Source of the DNA: Planctomycetota bacterium
Lineage (GTDB): Bacteria; Planctomycetota; B15-G4
Direction of reading: 5' to 3'
NCBI GenBank assembly: GCA_029259715.1
Contig: JAJDEP010000005.1
Span: 248,001-312,000 of the forward strand
DNA length: 64,000 nucleotides
Shown one piece after another: positions 1 through 8,503 of this stretch. Under the pieces are notes generated by a model, which saw only the letters and a program-made list of their open reading frames with translations, ran no database searches and was not told the DNA's origin. Every line of letters starts with the position of its first letter. The stretch's first letter is position 1. A program made the translations under genes and the position numbers.

Positions 1-1280
1 CAGTCCTCTTCACCTCCGAGTCGGTCTCCCCCGGCCACCCGGACAAGGTCGCCGACCAGATCAGCGACGCCGTGCTCGACGCCTGCCTCGCGCAGGACCC
101 GAACTCGCGCGTGGCCTGCGAGACGCTGGTCACGACCGGCCTGTGCGTGATCAGCGGCGAGATCACGACCAAGGCCCGCGTCGACTACGCCTCCCTGGCC
201 CGCAAGACGCTCAACCGCATCGGTTACACCGATGACAACTACGGCATCAGCGGTGACACCTGCGCCGTGATGGTCACCCTCGACTCGCAGTCGCCCGACA
301 TCTCCCAGGGCGTCACCGCCGGCCAGGGTCTGAACAAGGAGCAGGGCGCCGGCGACCAGGGCATGATGTTCGGCTACGCCTGCCGCGAGACGTCCTCGCT
401 CATGCCGCTGCCCATCGATCTCGCGCACAAGCTGGTGGCGGCCGTCACCACGGCTCGCGAGAAGGGCAAGATCAAGTACCTGCGTCCTGACTCCAAGAGC
501 CAGGTCACCGTCGAGTACGTCGACGACAAGCCGATGCGGGTCGACGCGGTGGTCATCTCGACCCAGCACGATCCCGACGTGAAGCACGCGCGCATCAAGA
601 AGGACATGATCGCGCTGATCAAGAAGGTCGTGCCCGCGCGCTACATCGACAAGAAGACCAAATTTCACATCAACCCGACGGGGCGCTTCGTCATCGGCGG
701 TCCGCACGGCGACTGCGGCCTCACCGGCCGCAAGATCATCGTCGACACCTACGGCGGCATGGGTCGTCACGGCGGCGGCGCGTTCTCGGGCAAGGACCCG
801 TCCAAGGTCGACCGCAGCGCCGCCTACGCGACGCGCTACGTGGCCAAGAACATCGTGGCCGCCGGCCTGGCCGACCGCTGCGAGGTGCAGGTGGCCTACG
901 CCATCGGCGTGGCCCGCCCGGTCTCGGTCAACGTGAACACCTTCGGCACGGGCACGATCAGCGACGACAAGCTGGCCGCCCTCGTGGAGAAGACCTTCGA
1001 CCTGCGTCCGGCCGCCATCGTGCAGAAGCTGAAGCTGCGCAAGCCGCGCTACTTCGAGACGGCGCGCAACGGGCACTTCGGCCACAAGGGCAAGGCCTTC
1101 ACGTGGGAAGAGACCGATATGGCCAAGACCCTGGCCCGCGCCGCCGCGACCAAGACCGGCCGCAAGCCGGTGGCCCGCAAGCAGGCCACGCGGAAGAAGG
1201 CCACGCGCAAGAAGGCGGCCTCGTCGCGGAGCTCGGGCGGTGCCCGGCGCGGTTCGGGACAGCGGGCCGCCCGCAGCTGA
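1..1280 (+). CDS. metK: S-adenosylmethionine synthetase, 5'-truncated by window edge, with basic C-terminal tail
   Basis: Makes S-adenosylmethionine from methionine and ATP in the cytosol. The reading frame is open from base 3, so only a few N-terminal residues are missing. Visible family signatures are the opening [22 protein letters not shown], the ATP-site block [12 protein letters not shown] and the C-terminal GHFGH...FTWEETD. The normal family end lies near FTWEETDM; beyond it come about 45 extra residues dominated by K, R, A and S ([12 protein letters not shown], then [14 protein letters not shown]). That tail resembles histone H1-like or ribosomal tails and is not part of the usual enzyme of about 385-400 residues. 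The stop is TGA at 1278. The start and promoter lie outside the window. The enzyme assignment is certain; a role for the tail is unknown. Confidence 0.97.
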   Translation, partial: VLFTSESVSPGHPDKVADQISDAVLDACLAQDPNSRVACETLVTTGLCVISGEITTKARVDYASLARKTLNRIGYTDDNYGISGDTCAVMVTLDSQSPDISQGVTAGQGLNKEQGAGDQGMMFGYACRETSSLMPLPIDLAHKLVAAVTTAREKGKIKYLRPDSKSQVTVEYVDDKPMRVDAVVISTQHDPDVKHARIKKDMIALIKKVVPARYIDKKTKFHINPTGRFVIGGPHGDCGLTGRKIIVDTYGGMGRHGGGAFSGKDPSKVDRSAAYATRYVAKNIVAAGLADRCEVQVAYAIGVARPVSVNVNTFGTGTISDDKLAALVEKTFDLRPAAIVQKLKLRKPRYFETARNGHFGHKGKAFTWEETDMAKTLARAAATKTGRKPVARKQATRKKATRKKAASSRSSGGARRGSGQRAARS

Positions 1281-1342
1281 GGAGCGCCGCCACGCGGACG
1301 CGCCGCACGACGGAGGGATGAGGAATTGACGGGGATGCCGGT

Positions 1343-2002
1343 TTGAGCAGGTCGTGCAGGAGTCGCCAGGCCGTGGACAACGGCCGGGCGGGCTTCACGC
1401 TGATCGAGATCCTCGTCGTCATCACCATCATCGGGCTGCTGCTGACATTGGGCATCGGCGCCGTGACGGGCGCCCTCGAGTCGGGCAAGGTGACCACCTG
1501 CCGCAAGCACCTGGCGGACATCGGGTCGTCCATGCTCATCTTCAAGGAGCAGCGCAACAAGGGACGCTGGCCGCGGGAGAGCGGCATCCGCTTCCTGCTC
1601 GAGCTGCACCGCAAGCGGCAGGTGACCGGGCGCGAGTCCGACGTCTTCCTGTGTCCGGGGACGTCCGACTTCAACGACACCGGCGACTCCGGCGGCCCCG
1701 GCTCGGCTTACGAGGACTGGGACGCCATCGACTCACAGTTCATCTCCTATGCCGGCCGGGACACGGCCAACTACCCGATCCGCAACGTCGGTGACGAGGT
1801 CATCGCCAGCGACGACAACGAGTTCGGGCCCAACCACAAGACCGTGACGAACATCCTGTTCGCCGATGGAGACACGGTGAGTTGGGACCTCGACATCGAC
1901 GGCGCCGGCGTGCTGGAGAGCTGGCCCGAGCTGGCCGAGGAAGGACTCCCGATCGGTCCCGATTGCCCCTACGAGCCTCTGCAGGTCCTGCGGGTCGACT
2001 GA
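1343..2002 (+). CDS. Type II secretion/pilin-like pseudopilin with H-X9-DG motif
   Basis: Secreted pilin-like protein of 219 residues. After a short basic leader comes the prepilin peptidase site G/FTLIEILVVITIIG near residue 17, followed by one hydrophobic helix. The C-terminal half holds H-KTVTNILFA-DG, an exact H-X9-DG spacing typical of planctomycetal prepilin-like (DUF1559-type) proteins. The TTG at 1343 is the chosen start; GTG at 1373 would shorten the leader to about six residues. It follows metK by 62 bases and stands apart from the gsp operon at 25.7-33.5 kb, so it may be a substrate or minor pseudopilin of that system. The family is clear; its specific role is not known. Confidence 0.85.
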   Translation: MSRSCRSRQAVDNGRAGFTLIEILVVITIIGLLLTLGIGAVTGALESGKVTTCRKHLADIGSSMLIFKEQRNKGRWPRESGIRFLLELHRKRQVTGRESDVFLCPGTSDFNDTGDSGGPGSAYEDWDAIDSQFISYAGRDTANYPIRNVGDEVIASDDNEFGPNHKTVTNILFADGDTVSWDLDIDGAGVLESWPELAEEGLPIGPDCPYEPLQVLRVD

Positions 2003-2073
2003 TCCGGCTCACCCGAGTCCCCGCCGGGGTGCCCCAAAGGCGCGTCGAAGGGGATGGCCGGTCAACTGATTCC

Positions 2074-2090
2074 GTGGTTTACTGAACCAC
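2074..2090. promoter_or_regulatory. 17-bp inverted repeat upstream of FG-GAP gene
   Basis: GTGGTT-TACTG-AACCAC is a perfect 6-bp inverted repeat in the 177-bp gap before the FG-GAP gene at 2180. Two copies of the palindrome CCGATCGG follow at 2112-2119 and 2125-2132. They could be operator sites or RNA hairpins. There is no functional evidence. Confidence 0.3.
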
Positions 2091-2179
2091 CATTCTTCCC
2101 CCCAAGCGGCCCCGATCGGCCCCTCCGATCGGCTCCCGACCCGCTTCCTCTCGGCCCAACTCCCAACCGGAGAGACACC

Positions 2180-4072
2180 ATGCTTCGTGGTGCCGTCTTG
2201 TTCACACTTGTGCTCGCGCCCCTCGCCGGGGCCCAGCAATTCACTTACGACTCCAACGTCATCCCCGGCCAGAATCTGTGGACGAACGGCGTTGAACTCG
2301 CCGACCTCGACGGTGACGGCGACCTCGACGTGCTCTTCGCCAACGGGTCGGGCTACGACACCGACGGCGGGGCGTTGCAGCAGAAGTTCTACCGCAACGA
2401 CGGCGGCGTCTTCGTGGGCAACCACGGTGCGCTCAACGTGATCAACATGAACGCCGAGCAGGTCATCGCCGAGGACTTCGACAACGACGGCGACCTCGAC
2501 CTGATGTACTGCCGCATGGGCAATCACCCCAATCCGGCGCACACGCCGCGGCTGCTGATCAACCAGGGCTTTGCCCAGGCGGGCACCGAGGGTGTCTTCG
2601 CCGACGTGACGGCGACAAACCTGCCGACCAAGACGCTGTCCTCGTTCAGCCTCTGTGCCGGCGACGTCGACAACGACGGCGACCTCGACGTGGTCATCAC
2701 CGATGGCGGCACCTTCGGCGGCGCCGCCACCCGGGCGACGCTGTACGAGAACGACGGCAACGCAGTCTTCACCGACGTGACCAACGCCCAGATCCCCAAC
2801 GACACCTATAACGCCCAGGACGTGACACTGTTCGACTTCGACGGCGACTTCGACGTCGACATCGCCTTGTCGGGCAAGGGCGCGAGCAGCAAGCGCGGCC
2901 GCCTCTACCTGAACAACGGCGCCGGCGTCTTCAGCGTCAGCACCGTCTTCGACGGCATGGGCTCGGGCGCGACCTACGAGATCGAGTACGGCGACCTCGA
3001 CGGTGACGGCGACTGGGATGCGGCCGTGCAGTCGATCACGAGCCAGAACGAGGGCTGGGCCATCAACAACGGCACCGGCTCGGCGCCGACCGAGACGACC
3101 TTCGGCTCGCCCAACGGTGACGACGACAACGAGATGGGCCTGCTCGATTACGACCTCGACGGAGACCTCGACGTGTTTGTCGGCAGCCTGGCGAGCCGCG
3201 AAAAGGCCTACCGCAACAACGGCAACAACACCTTCACCAACGTGAACTCGATCATCGGTGCCGTCAACGACGACACCATGGACCTCGACTTCGGCGACCT
3301 CGACGGTGACGGCGCCATCGACATGGTCACCGCCCAGGGCGAGGGCTCGGGCTTCCGCAACAAGGCCTACATGAACTCGGGCGCGGCCGACACGCTGGCC
3401 CCGGTGGTCGTGGGCACGCGCAACCCGGCGGCGTTCACCGACTCCTGCGCGGTCTACATCATCGACGTGAAGGACCAGATCAGTGAGGACGGTCACGTGG
3501 GCGTCGAAGCCACGTATGACTGGACCACGACGGGTGTCGGCGGCACCACCGGCAGCGGCACGGCCACCCGCATGGGCGGCGGCCTCTACCGGGCCGAGGT
3601 CCCGACGATCCTGCAGACCGCCACCGCCTCGCTGACCTGGACCCTCACGGACCAGGCCGGCAACGCGACGGTCTCGGGTCCGCACGTCGTGAGCACCCAG
3701 GCCTGGAAGGACATCGGCAGCGGCCACCCGGGCGTCACCGGGGCGCCGATCCTGTCGGGCACGGGCAAGCTGTTGGGCGGCACCGCGGGCAGCATCAACC
3801 TGACCAACGCGGCACCGAGCGAGCCCGCCGTCCTGTTCGTGTCCGTGGCGAACAGCCCCACGGCGCTCCACGGCGGGACGCTCCAGGCATTCCCCTTCAT
3901 CGTGCTGGTGGTCCTCGTGACCAATGGTTCGGGGGAGGTCACGCTGCCCTACACGTCCTGGCAGGCAGGACTGCCGGGCGGCTTCAACTTCTGGCTCCAG
4001 TACGGCGTGCAGGACGCGGCCGCCGTCGGCGGCGTGTCCCTCTCGAACGCCTTGGAGGTCACCTCTCCCTAG
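2180..4072 (+). CDS. Secreted FG-GAP/VCBS repeat protein with C-terminal sorting-like module
   Basis: Extracellular propeller protein of about 630 residues. ATG at 2180 is preceded by GGAGAG at good spacing and opens a signal peptide (MLRGAVLFTLVLAPLAGAQ). Seven calcium-binding-type repeats follow, each with a D-x-D-x-D-G core such as DLDGDGDLDVLFANG, DFDNDGDLDLMY and DVDNDGDLDVVITDGG, spread over residues 30-420. A central Ig-like stretch follows. The last 110 residues form a beta-rich module ending TSWQAGLPGGFNFWLQY...SNALEVTSP, which aligns with the end of the protein at 58141-59979. It is probably a surface adhesin or binding protein; the ligand is unknown. A strong hairpin lies 38 bases after the stop. 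Confidence 0.85.
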   Translation: MLRGAVLFTLVLAPLAGAQQFTYDSNVIPGQNLWTNGVELADLDGDGDLDVLFANGSGYDTDGGALQQKFYRNDGGVFVGNHGALNVINMNAEQVIAEDFDNDGDLDLMYCRMGNHPNPAHTPRLLINQGFAQAGTEGVFADVTATNLPTKTLSSFSLCAGDVDNDGDLDVVITDGGTFGGAATRATLYENDGNAVFTDVTNAQIPNDTYNAQDVTLFDFDGDFDVDIALSGKGASSKRGRLYLNNGAGVFSVSTVFDGMGSGATYEIEYGDLDGDGDWDAAVQSITSQNEGWAINNGTGSAPTETTFGSPNGDDDNEMGLLDYDLDGDLDVFVGSLASREKAYRNNGNNTFTNVNSIIGAVNDDTMDLDFGDLDGDGAIDMVTAQGEGSGFRNKAYMNSGAADTLAPVVVGTRNPAAFTDSCAVYIIDVKDQISEDGHVGVEATYDWTTTGVGGTTGSGTATRMGGGLYRAEVPTILQTATASLTWTLTDQAGNATVSGPHVVSTQAWKDIGSGHPGVTGAPILSGTGKLLGGTAGSINLTNAAPSEPAVLFVSVANSPTALHGGTLQAFPFIVLVVLVTNGSGEVTLPYTSWQAGLPGGFNFWLQYGVQDAAAVGGVSLSNALEVTSP

Positions 4073-4109
4073 TCGGAGGGGAGTCACCCGGCCTGCGGGC
4101 CGGTCCCAC

Positions 4110-4143
4110 GGCGCCCGGGAGCGGACCTCCGTTCCCGGGCGCT
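4110..4143 (+). terminator. Strong GC hairpin after FG-GAP gene
   Basis: GCGCCCGGGA pairs with TCCCGGGCGC, and the stem continues inward through GCGG/CCGT with one G-U wobble to a 4-base loop (ACCT). That gives a stem of about 14 bp. No T-run follows, so it may be a non-canonical terminator or a 3'-end stabilising hairpin. Confidence 0.55.
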
Positions 4144-4205
4144 GTGTCCATCCGGACCGCGCGGCCCCCGGACGGTTGGTTTCCGCCGCCGCCTTTCGCG
4201 CTGAT

Positions 4206-4219
4206 GATGCATAATGCAT
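4206..4219. promoter_or_regulatory. AT-rich palindrome before the radical SAM operon
   Basis: ATGCATAATGCATG contains the inverted repeat TGCAT-A-ATGCA in otherwise very GC-rich DNA, about 50 bases upstream of the operon start at 4267. CATAAT at 4210-4215 fits a -10 hexamer in five of six positions, but no convincing -35 is seen at 16-18 bases. It may be a promoter core or operator for the six-gene operon. Confidence 0.35.
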
Positions 4220-4266
4220 GAATATGCCGGCCCGCCTCCGGCAGTCTCCCCTGGATTCCCCGGCCC

Positions 4267-5775
4267 ATGACCGCCCTGCGTCCTGCCGTGCCTGCTGACA
4301 AGCGGCGCCTCGTCTTCGTGGTGCCGCCGGTCACGGCCGAGGACCGCTACGGTCCCATGGCCTCCGCCGGCAATTCGTTGCCGCCGCACGCCTTCCTCTA
4401 CCTGGGCGCCATCGCCCGCCAGCGCGGCTGGGAAGTGCTCATCGTCGACGGCCCGGCGGAGGGCCTCACGCTGGGGCGTTGCGCCGAGGAGGTGCTCAAG
4501 CGGGACCCGACGGTGGTGGGCTTCACCGCCACCACCATGAGCGTGGCCAAGGCGGCCACGGTGGCCGAGGACCTGCGCCGGTCGCGCCCCGACCTGACCC
4601 TGATGGTGGGCGGGCCCCACGTCACCGCGCTGCCGGAGCAGACCCTCGAGCGCTGCCCGGCGTTCGACCTCGGGTGCGCCGGCGAAGGCGAGCCGCTGCT
4701 CGACGCTCTGCTGGCGGCCCTCGAGGACGGCAGCGATCCCTCGGCGATCCCCGGGCTGGTGCACCGCACCGCCGCGGGCGAGGTGGTGCTCAACCCGCCG
4801 GCCCACGAGGAGTTCGACCTCGACCACATGCCGTCGCTGGCCTGGGACCTGCTCGAGGACTTTCCCGAGCGCTACCACGCGGCGGCGACCTACTTGAACA
4901 AGACGCCGTTCACGGACCTGATCGTGTCGCGGGGCTGCCGCTATCGCTGCACCTTCTGCGACAACCAGACTTTTGGACGTTCCATCAGAGCGCTGCCGCT
5001 CGACAAGATCCTCGAGAACGTCGACCGTCTGGTGCTCGACTACGGCATCAAGTCGCTGTTCTTCACCGACGACTCGCTGATGACACTGCGCGGGCAATTC
5101 GAGGAGATGTGCGAGGCCCTCATCGCCCGCGACTACGACCTCGAGTGGAGCATCAACGCGCGCACCAGCGAGATCGACGCGGACATCCTCAAGCTCATGC
5201 GCGAGGCCGGCTGCTGGCAGATCTCCTACGGCGTCGAGAGCGGCAGTTGGGAGATCCTCAAGCGCATCAAGAAGGGCGCCACGCCGCGCATGCAGGAGCG
5301 CGCGCTGATCCTCACCGATCAGGCCGGGATCAAGGCCAACGCCTACATCATCATCGGGTTCCCGGGCGAGACCCACGAGACTCTGGCCGAGACCGAGGCC
5401 TTCCTGAAGCGGGTGCCCATCGACACGCTGCGGCTGACCTACTTCACGCCCTTCCCGAACACCGACATCACCGACGACATGGCGGCCAGCGGCGAGCTCA
5501 TCGCCGACTGGACCAAGCTGAATTTCTACAACCTCGTGTACATCCCCGAGGGGCTCACCCAGCGTGATCTCGAGCGGGCCTACCGCCGTATCATGGCGCG
5601 CTTCTACTTGAGGCCCCAGGTGATCCGCTCCTTCCTCCCGCACCTGATCGTGCCGCGCAAGGCGTTGGCGCTGTTCCGCGGCACGTGGGGGCTCTCGAAA
5701 GTGCTGACGGCCCGCACGGGCGTCGAACCGGCGCGCGAGGCCGGGGCCGGCACGGTCGGGGAGTGCCACTCCTAG
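4267..5775 (+). CDS. Radical SAM enzyme with N-terminal cobalamin-binding domain
   Basis: Class B-type (cobalamin-dependent) radical SAM protein of 502 residues. Residues 10-165 resemble the B12-binding fold, with GFTATTMSVAKAATVAEDL and MVGGPHVTALPEQ. The iron-sulfur motif is C224-x3-C228-x2-C231 (RGCRYRCTFCDN). FFTDDSL, WSINART and the ISYGVESGS stretch are typical of the radical SAM barrel. Relatives include BchE- and Hpn-like enzymes that methylate or rearrange lipids, tetrapyrroles and natural products; the substrate here cannot be read from sequence. It is the first gene of a six-gene operon with glycosyltransferases, which points to envelope glycan or lipid modification. The stop at 5773 lies just before, or inside, the next gene depending on that gene's start. 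Confidence 0.88.
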   Translation: MTALRPAVPADKRRLVFVVPPVTAEDRYGPMASAGNSLPPHAFLYLGAIARQRGWEVLIVDGPAEGLTLGRCAEEVLKRDPTVVGFTATTMSVAKAATVAEDLRRSRPDLTLMVGGPHVTALPEQTLERCPAFDLGCAGEGEPLLDALLAALEDGSDPSAIPGLVHRTAAGEVVLNPPAHEEFDLDHMPSLAWDLLEDFPERYHAAATYLNKTPFTDLIVSRGCRYRCTFCDNQTFGRSIRALPLDKILENVDRLVLDYGIKSLFFTDDSLMTLRGQFEEMCEALIARDYDLEWSINARTSEIDADILKLMREAGCWQISYGVESGSWEILKRIKKGATPRMQERALILTDQAGIKANAYIIIGFPGETHETLAETEAFLKRVPIDTLRLTYFTPFPNTDITDDMAASGELIADWTKLNFYNLVYIPEGLTQRDLERAYRRIMARFYLRPQVIRSFLPHLIVPRKALALFRGTWGLSKVLTARTGVEPAREAGAGTVGECHS

Positions 5776-5783
5776 GGTCGCCG

Positions 5784-7100
5784 TTGAAGACCCGCACCCT
5801 CATCCGCCTGGACTTCCTCGTCGGGCTGCCGCTCTGCGCAGTGGCCTTCCTGGCATCGCTGCCCGGCCGGGCGTTCGGTCGCCTCGGCCGCCGTCCCGCG
5901 GGCACCGGCGTCACCGAGCCGCGCCGGATCCTGGTCATCAAGCTGCTGGGCATGGGGTCGGTGGTGCTCGCCACGCCCATGTTGCGGCGCCTGCGCGCTG
6001 CCCATCCGCAGGCGCACATCGCCTTCCTGACCTTCAAGAGCAACGCCGAACTGGTGCGCCGTATCGACGCCGTCGACGAGGTCATCGAGGTGCCCTTCGG
6101 ACACGTGGGCCAGCTGCTCAGCGCGCTCCCGGCCCTGATGTTCGACCTGCGCCGGCGTCGTTTCGACCTGGCCATCGACCTCGAGTTCTACTCGCGACTG
6201 TCCAACGTGCTCTCGTGGCTGGTGGGCGCGCGGCGTCGGGTGGGCTTCTTCGTGCGCGCGCGCTGGCGCGGCTCGCTGCTGACGGATGCGGTGTATTTCA
6301 ACGCCACGGTGCCCTTCGGGGTGGCGGTGCTGGCGCTGCTGCGACCGCTGGGCCTGGTCACCGATGACGAGCCCCAGGGTCATGCCGGGGCGTTGCTGCC
6401 GCCCAAGGTGCTGGACGGCGAGGCTCACGCTGCCTGGGAGCGGCTGGTGGCGGCGGGTGTCCCGGCGCAGGTGCCGTACATCGTGGTCAACGTGAACGCG
6501 TCGGACCTCTGCGTCGAGCGGCGCTGGCCGGCCGAGCGCTTCGCCGGTCTCGTGTCCCGCTTCGAAGGCGAGGTCGCGCAGGTGGGGCGATTCGTGTTCA
6601 TCGGCGCCAAGGGCGAGCAGGCCACCGTCAGCGAGGTGCTGGCGCTGCTCACACCGGAGGTGCGCGAGCGCTGCGTCGACCTGTCCGGCCGGACGTCGGT
6701 CGTGGACCTGATGGTGCTGCTCTCGCGCGCGGCCCTCGCCATCACCAACGACAGCGGCCCGCTGCACCTCGCTGCGGCCCTCGACGTGCCCACGGTGAGC
6801 TTCTTCGGCCCGGAGACGCCGGCGCTCTACGGGCCGGTGGGGTCGCTGCACCTGGTGTTCTACGCGGGCCATTGGTGCTCGCCGTGCCTCAGCGTCTACA
6901 ACGCCAAGATCGCCATGTGCGCCGGTGAGAACGAGTGCATGCGGCGCATCGTCCTCGACGACGTGGTCACACGCACCGCGGCCTTCTGCCGTGAACGCGT
7001 GGGACTGGCCCCGCCGCGGGGCCGGCAGGCCGGGGGCGCGCCCCTCGCACCGGGCGCGGGGCGTCGGCCGACCACGCCCACCGATCGGATCGAGCCGTGA
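5784..7100 (+). CDS. Glycosyltransferase family 9 (heptosyltransferase-like)
   Basis: Cytosolic GT9 enzyme of about 438 residues that probably transfers a sugar from a nucleotide donor to a membrane-linked glycan. The N-terminal Rossmann half contains ILVIKLLGMGSVVLATPMLRRL; the donor half contains the hallmark NDSGPLHLAAALDVPTVSFFG. The start is uncertain. TTG at 5784 gives an MKTRTLIRLDF start, while in-frame GTG at 5763 would overlap the preceding gene by 13 bases. The tail after residue 400 is Pro/Gly/Arg-rich. The stop TGA overlaps the GTG of the next radical SAM gene. It lacks any nearby LPS core gene, so the acceptor is unknown. Confidence 0.85.
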   Translation: MKTRTLIRLDFLVGLPLCAVAFLASLPGRAFGRLGRRPAGTGVTEPRRILVIKLLGMGSVVLATPMLRRLRAAHPQAHIAFLTFKSNAELVRRIDAVDEVIEVPFGHVGQLLSALPALMFDLRRRRFDLAIDLEFYSRLSNVLSWLVGARRRVGFFVRARWRGSLLTDAVYFNATVPFGVAVLALLRPLGLVTDDEPQGHAGALLPPKVLDGEAHAAWERLVAAGVPAQVPYIVVNVNASDLCVERRWPAERFAGLVSRFEGEVAQVGRFVFIGAKGEQATVSEVLALLTPEVRERCVDLSGRTSVVDLMVLLSRAALAITNDSGPLHLAAALDVPTVSFFGPETPALYGPVGSLHLVFYAGHWCSPCLSVYNAKIAMCAGENECMRRIVLDDVVTRTAAFCRERVGLAPPRGRQAGGAPLAPGAGRRPTTPTDRIEP

Positions 7101-8503
7101 CGTCGCCGTCGTCCGGCGCCGTCAAGCGCGTGCTGCTGCTGGTCCCGCCCAGCGAGGGCGTAGTCATCCGCGACTACTACTGCAGCAAGACCTCCCAGGC
7201 GCGCTACCTGCATCCGCCCATCGACCTCTCGGTGCAGGGCGGCTGGCTGCGCAGCTGCGGGTTCGAAGCGTCGCTGGTGGACGCCACGGTCGACCGCCTC
7301 GATGCCGAGACCGCGCTGCAGCAGGCGGTCGCGGCCCGGCCCGACGCGGTATTCGCCCTGGCAGGGGCCGTGTCGTGGGACGGTGACCGGCGCTTCCTGC
7401 AGCGCGTCGCCGAGGCCACCGGCAGCCCGGTGTACGCCTCAGGCGACCTGTTCATGCAGGACACGGCGGCCATGCTCGACCGGTCGCCCTTTCTGGCCGG
7501 GGTGCTGACCGACTTCACCAGCGACGAGCTGGCGCGACACCTCGTCGGCGAGGAGTTCGAGCGGGACGCCCTGGTGCTGGCCGGCGACGGCGCGCGGGAC
7601 TTCCGGCGCACGCGCGGGGCGCGGCCGGTGCCCACGCCGGCGCACGACCTCTTCGTCGGCCACGACTATCGCTACGGCTTCGCGCGGGCCTATCCCATGG
7701 CCGGGGTCTACGTCGGCTACGGATGCCCGTACACCTGTTCGTTCTGCATCACCGGTGAGCTGGGCTCGTCGCTGCGCCCGACCGAGAACGTGGTCGAGGA
7801 GTGGCGCGGCCTGCGGGATCTGGGCGTGCGCGAGATGTTCGTGCAGGACCAGTGCTTCGGGCAGCCCCGTGCCGCCTACGACGAACTCTTGGCGGCCCTG
7901 GCCACGGAGGACCTGGGCCTGGGTTGGTGGACCTTCTCGCGCGTGGACGTGATCGACCGCCCGCTGGTGCGGGCCATGCGGGCGGCGGGCTGCCACACCC
8001 TGATCCTGGGCGTGGAGTCAGCGGACGAGGAGATCCTCGCCAACCACCGCAAGGGCTACGGCGCCGAGCAGATCCGGGAGGCCTTCGCGCTGTGCCGGTC
8101 GGAAGGCGTGCGCACGGCGGCCACCTTCATCCTGGGCCTGCCCGAGGAGACGCCGGAGACGATCAAGCGCACGATCGACTTCGCATGCTCGCTGCCCGCC
8201 GACTATGCTTCGTTCAACGTGGCGGTGCCGCGCGCGGGGACGCGCCTGCGCGAGCGCGCGGTGCAGGAGGGACTGGTCGACGATGACATCGAGGTCATGG
8301 ACCAGTCGGGCACCGAGCCGGTGCTCGACACGCGCGGCCTGCGGGCCGAGGAGCTCGTGCGTTGGCGCCGCCGGGCCGTGCTCTCGTTCTACCTGCGGCC
8401 GAGCTACCTGTGGCGACGTCTGAGGCACGTGACGACGGTGACGGAGCTGGTGGGGCAGCTGCGCGAGGCGTGGATGCTGCTGCGCAACGTCACGCCCCGG
8501 TGA
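7097..8503 (+). CDS. Second radical SAM enzyme with N-terminal B12-binding-like domain
   Basis: Radical SAM protein of 468 residues, related in design to the enzyme at 4267 but clearly divergent. The N-terminal 160 residues look like a degenerate cobalamin-binding domain (LLVPPSEGVV...HPPIDLSVQGGWLRS). The cluster motif is C210-x3-C214-x2-C217 (YGCPYTCSFCITGEL). VQDQCFG, LILGVESADEEIL and TFILGLPEETPETIK mark the barrel and the SAM-binding strands. GTG at 7097 overlaps the GT9 stop, indicating translational coupling. Two different B12 radical SAM enzymes in one operon suggest successive C-methylations or C-C bond formations on one product. That is inference from context only. Confidence 0.85.
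   Translation: MTSPSSGAVKRVLLLVPPSEGVVIRDYYCSKTSQARYLHPPIDLSVQGGWLRSCGFEASLVDATVDRLDAETALQQAVAARPDAVFALAGAVSWDGDRRFLQRVAEATGSPVYASGDLFMQDTAAMLDRSPFLAGVLTDFTSDELARHLVGEEFERDALVLAGDGARDFRRTRGARPVPTPAHDLFVGHDYRYGFARAYPMAGVYVGYGCPYTCSFCITGELGSSLRPTENVVEEWRGLRDLGVREMFVQDQCFGQPRAAYDELLAALATEDLGLGWWTFSRVDVIDRPLVRAMRAAGCHTLILGVESADEEILANHRKGYGAEQIREAFALCRSEGVRTAATFILGLPEETPETIKRTIDFACSLPADYASFNVAVPRAGTRLRERAVQEGLVDDDIEVMDQSGTEPVLDTRGLRAEELVRWRRRAVLSFYLRPSYLWRRLRHVTTVTELVGQLREAWMLLRNVTPR

Noticed and set aside
2009..4219. Very long open frame on the minus strand opposite the FG-GAP gene
   Set aside because: It is antisense to the DxDxDG repeats; its protein is His/Val/Asp-rich repeats with no fold, and the plus-strand gene has a signal peptide and RBS.
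4084..5769. 561-residue open frame opposite the first radical SAM gene
   Set aside because: GC-rich codon structure of the real gene opens the opposite frame; there is no domain, and the plus strand encodes an intact radical SAM enzyme.
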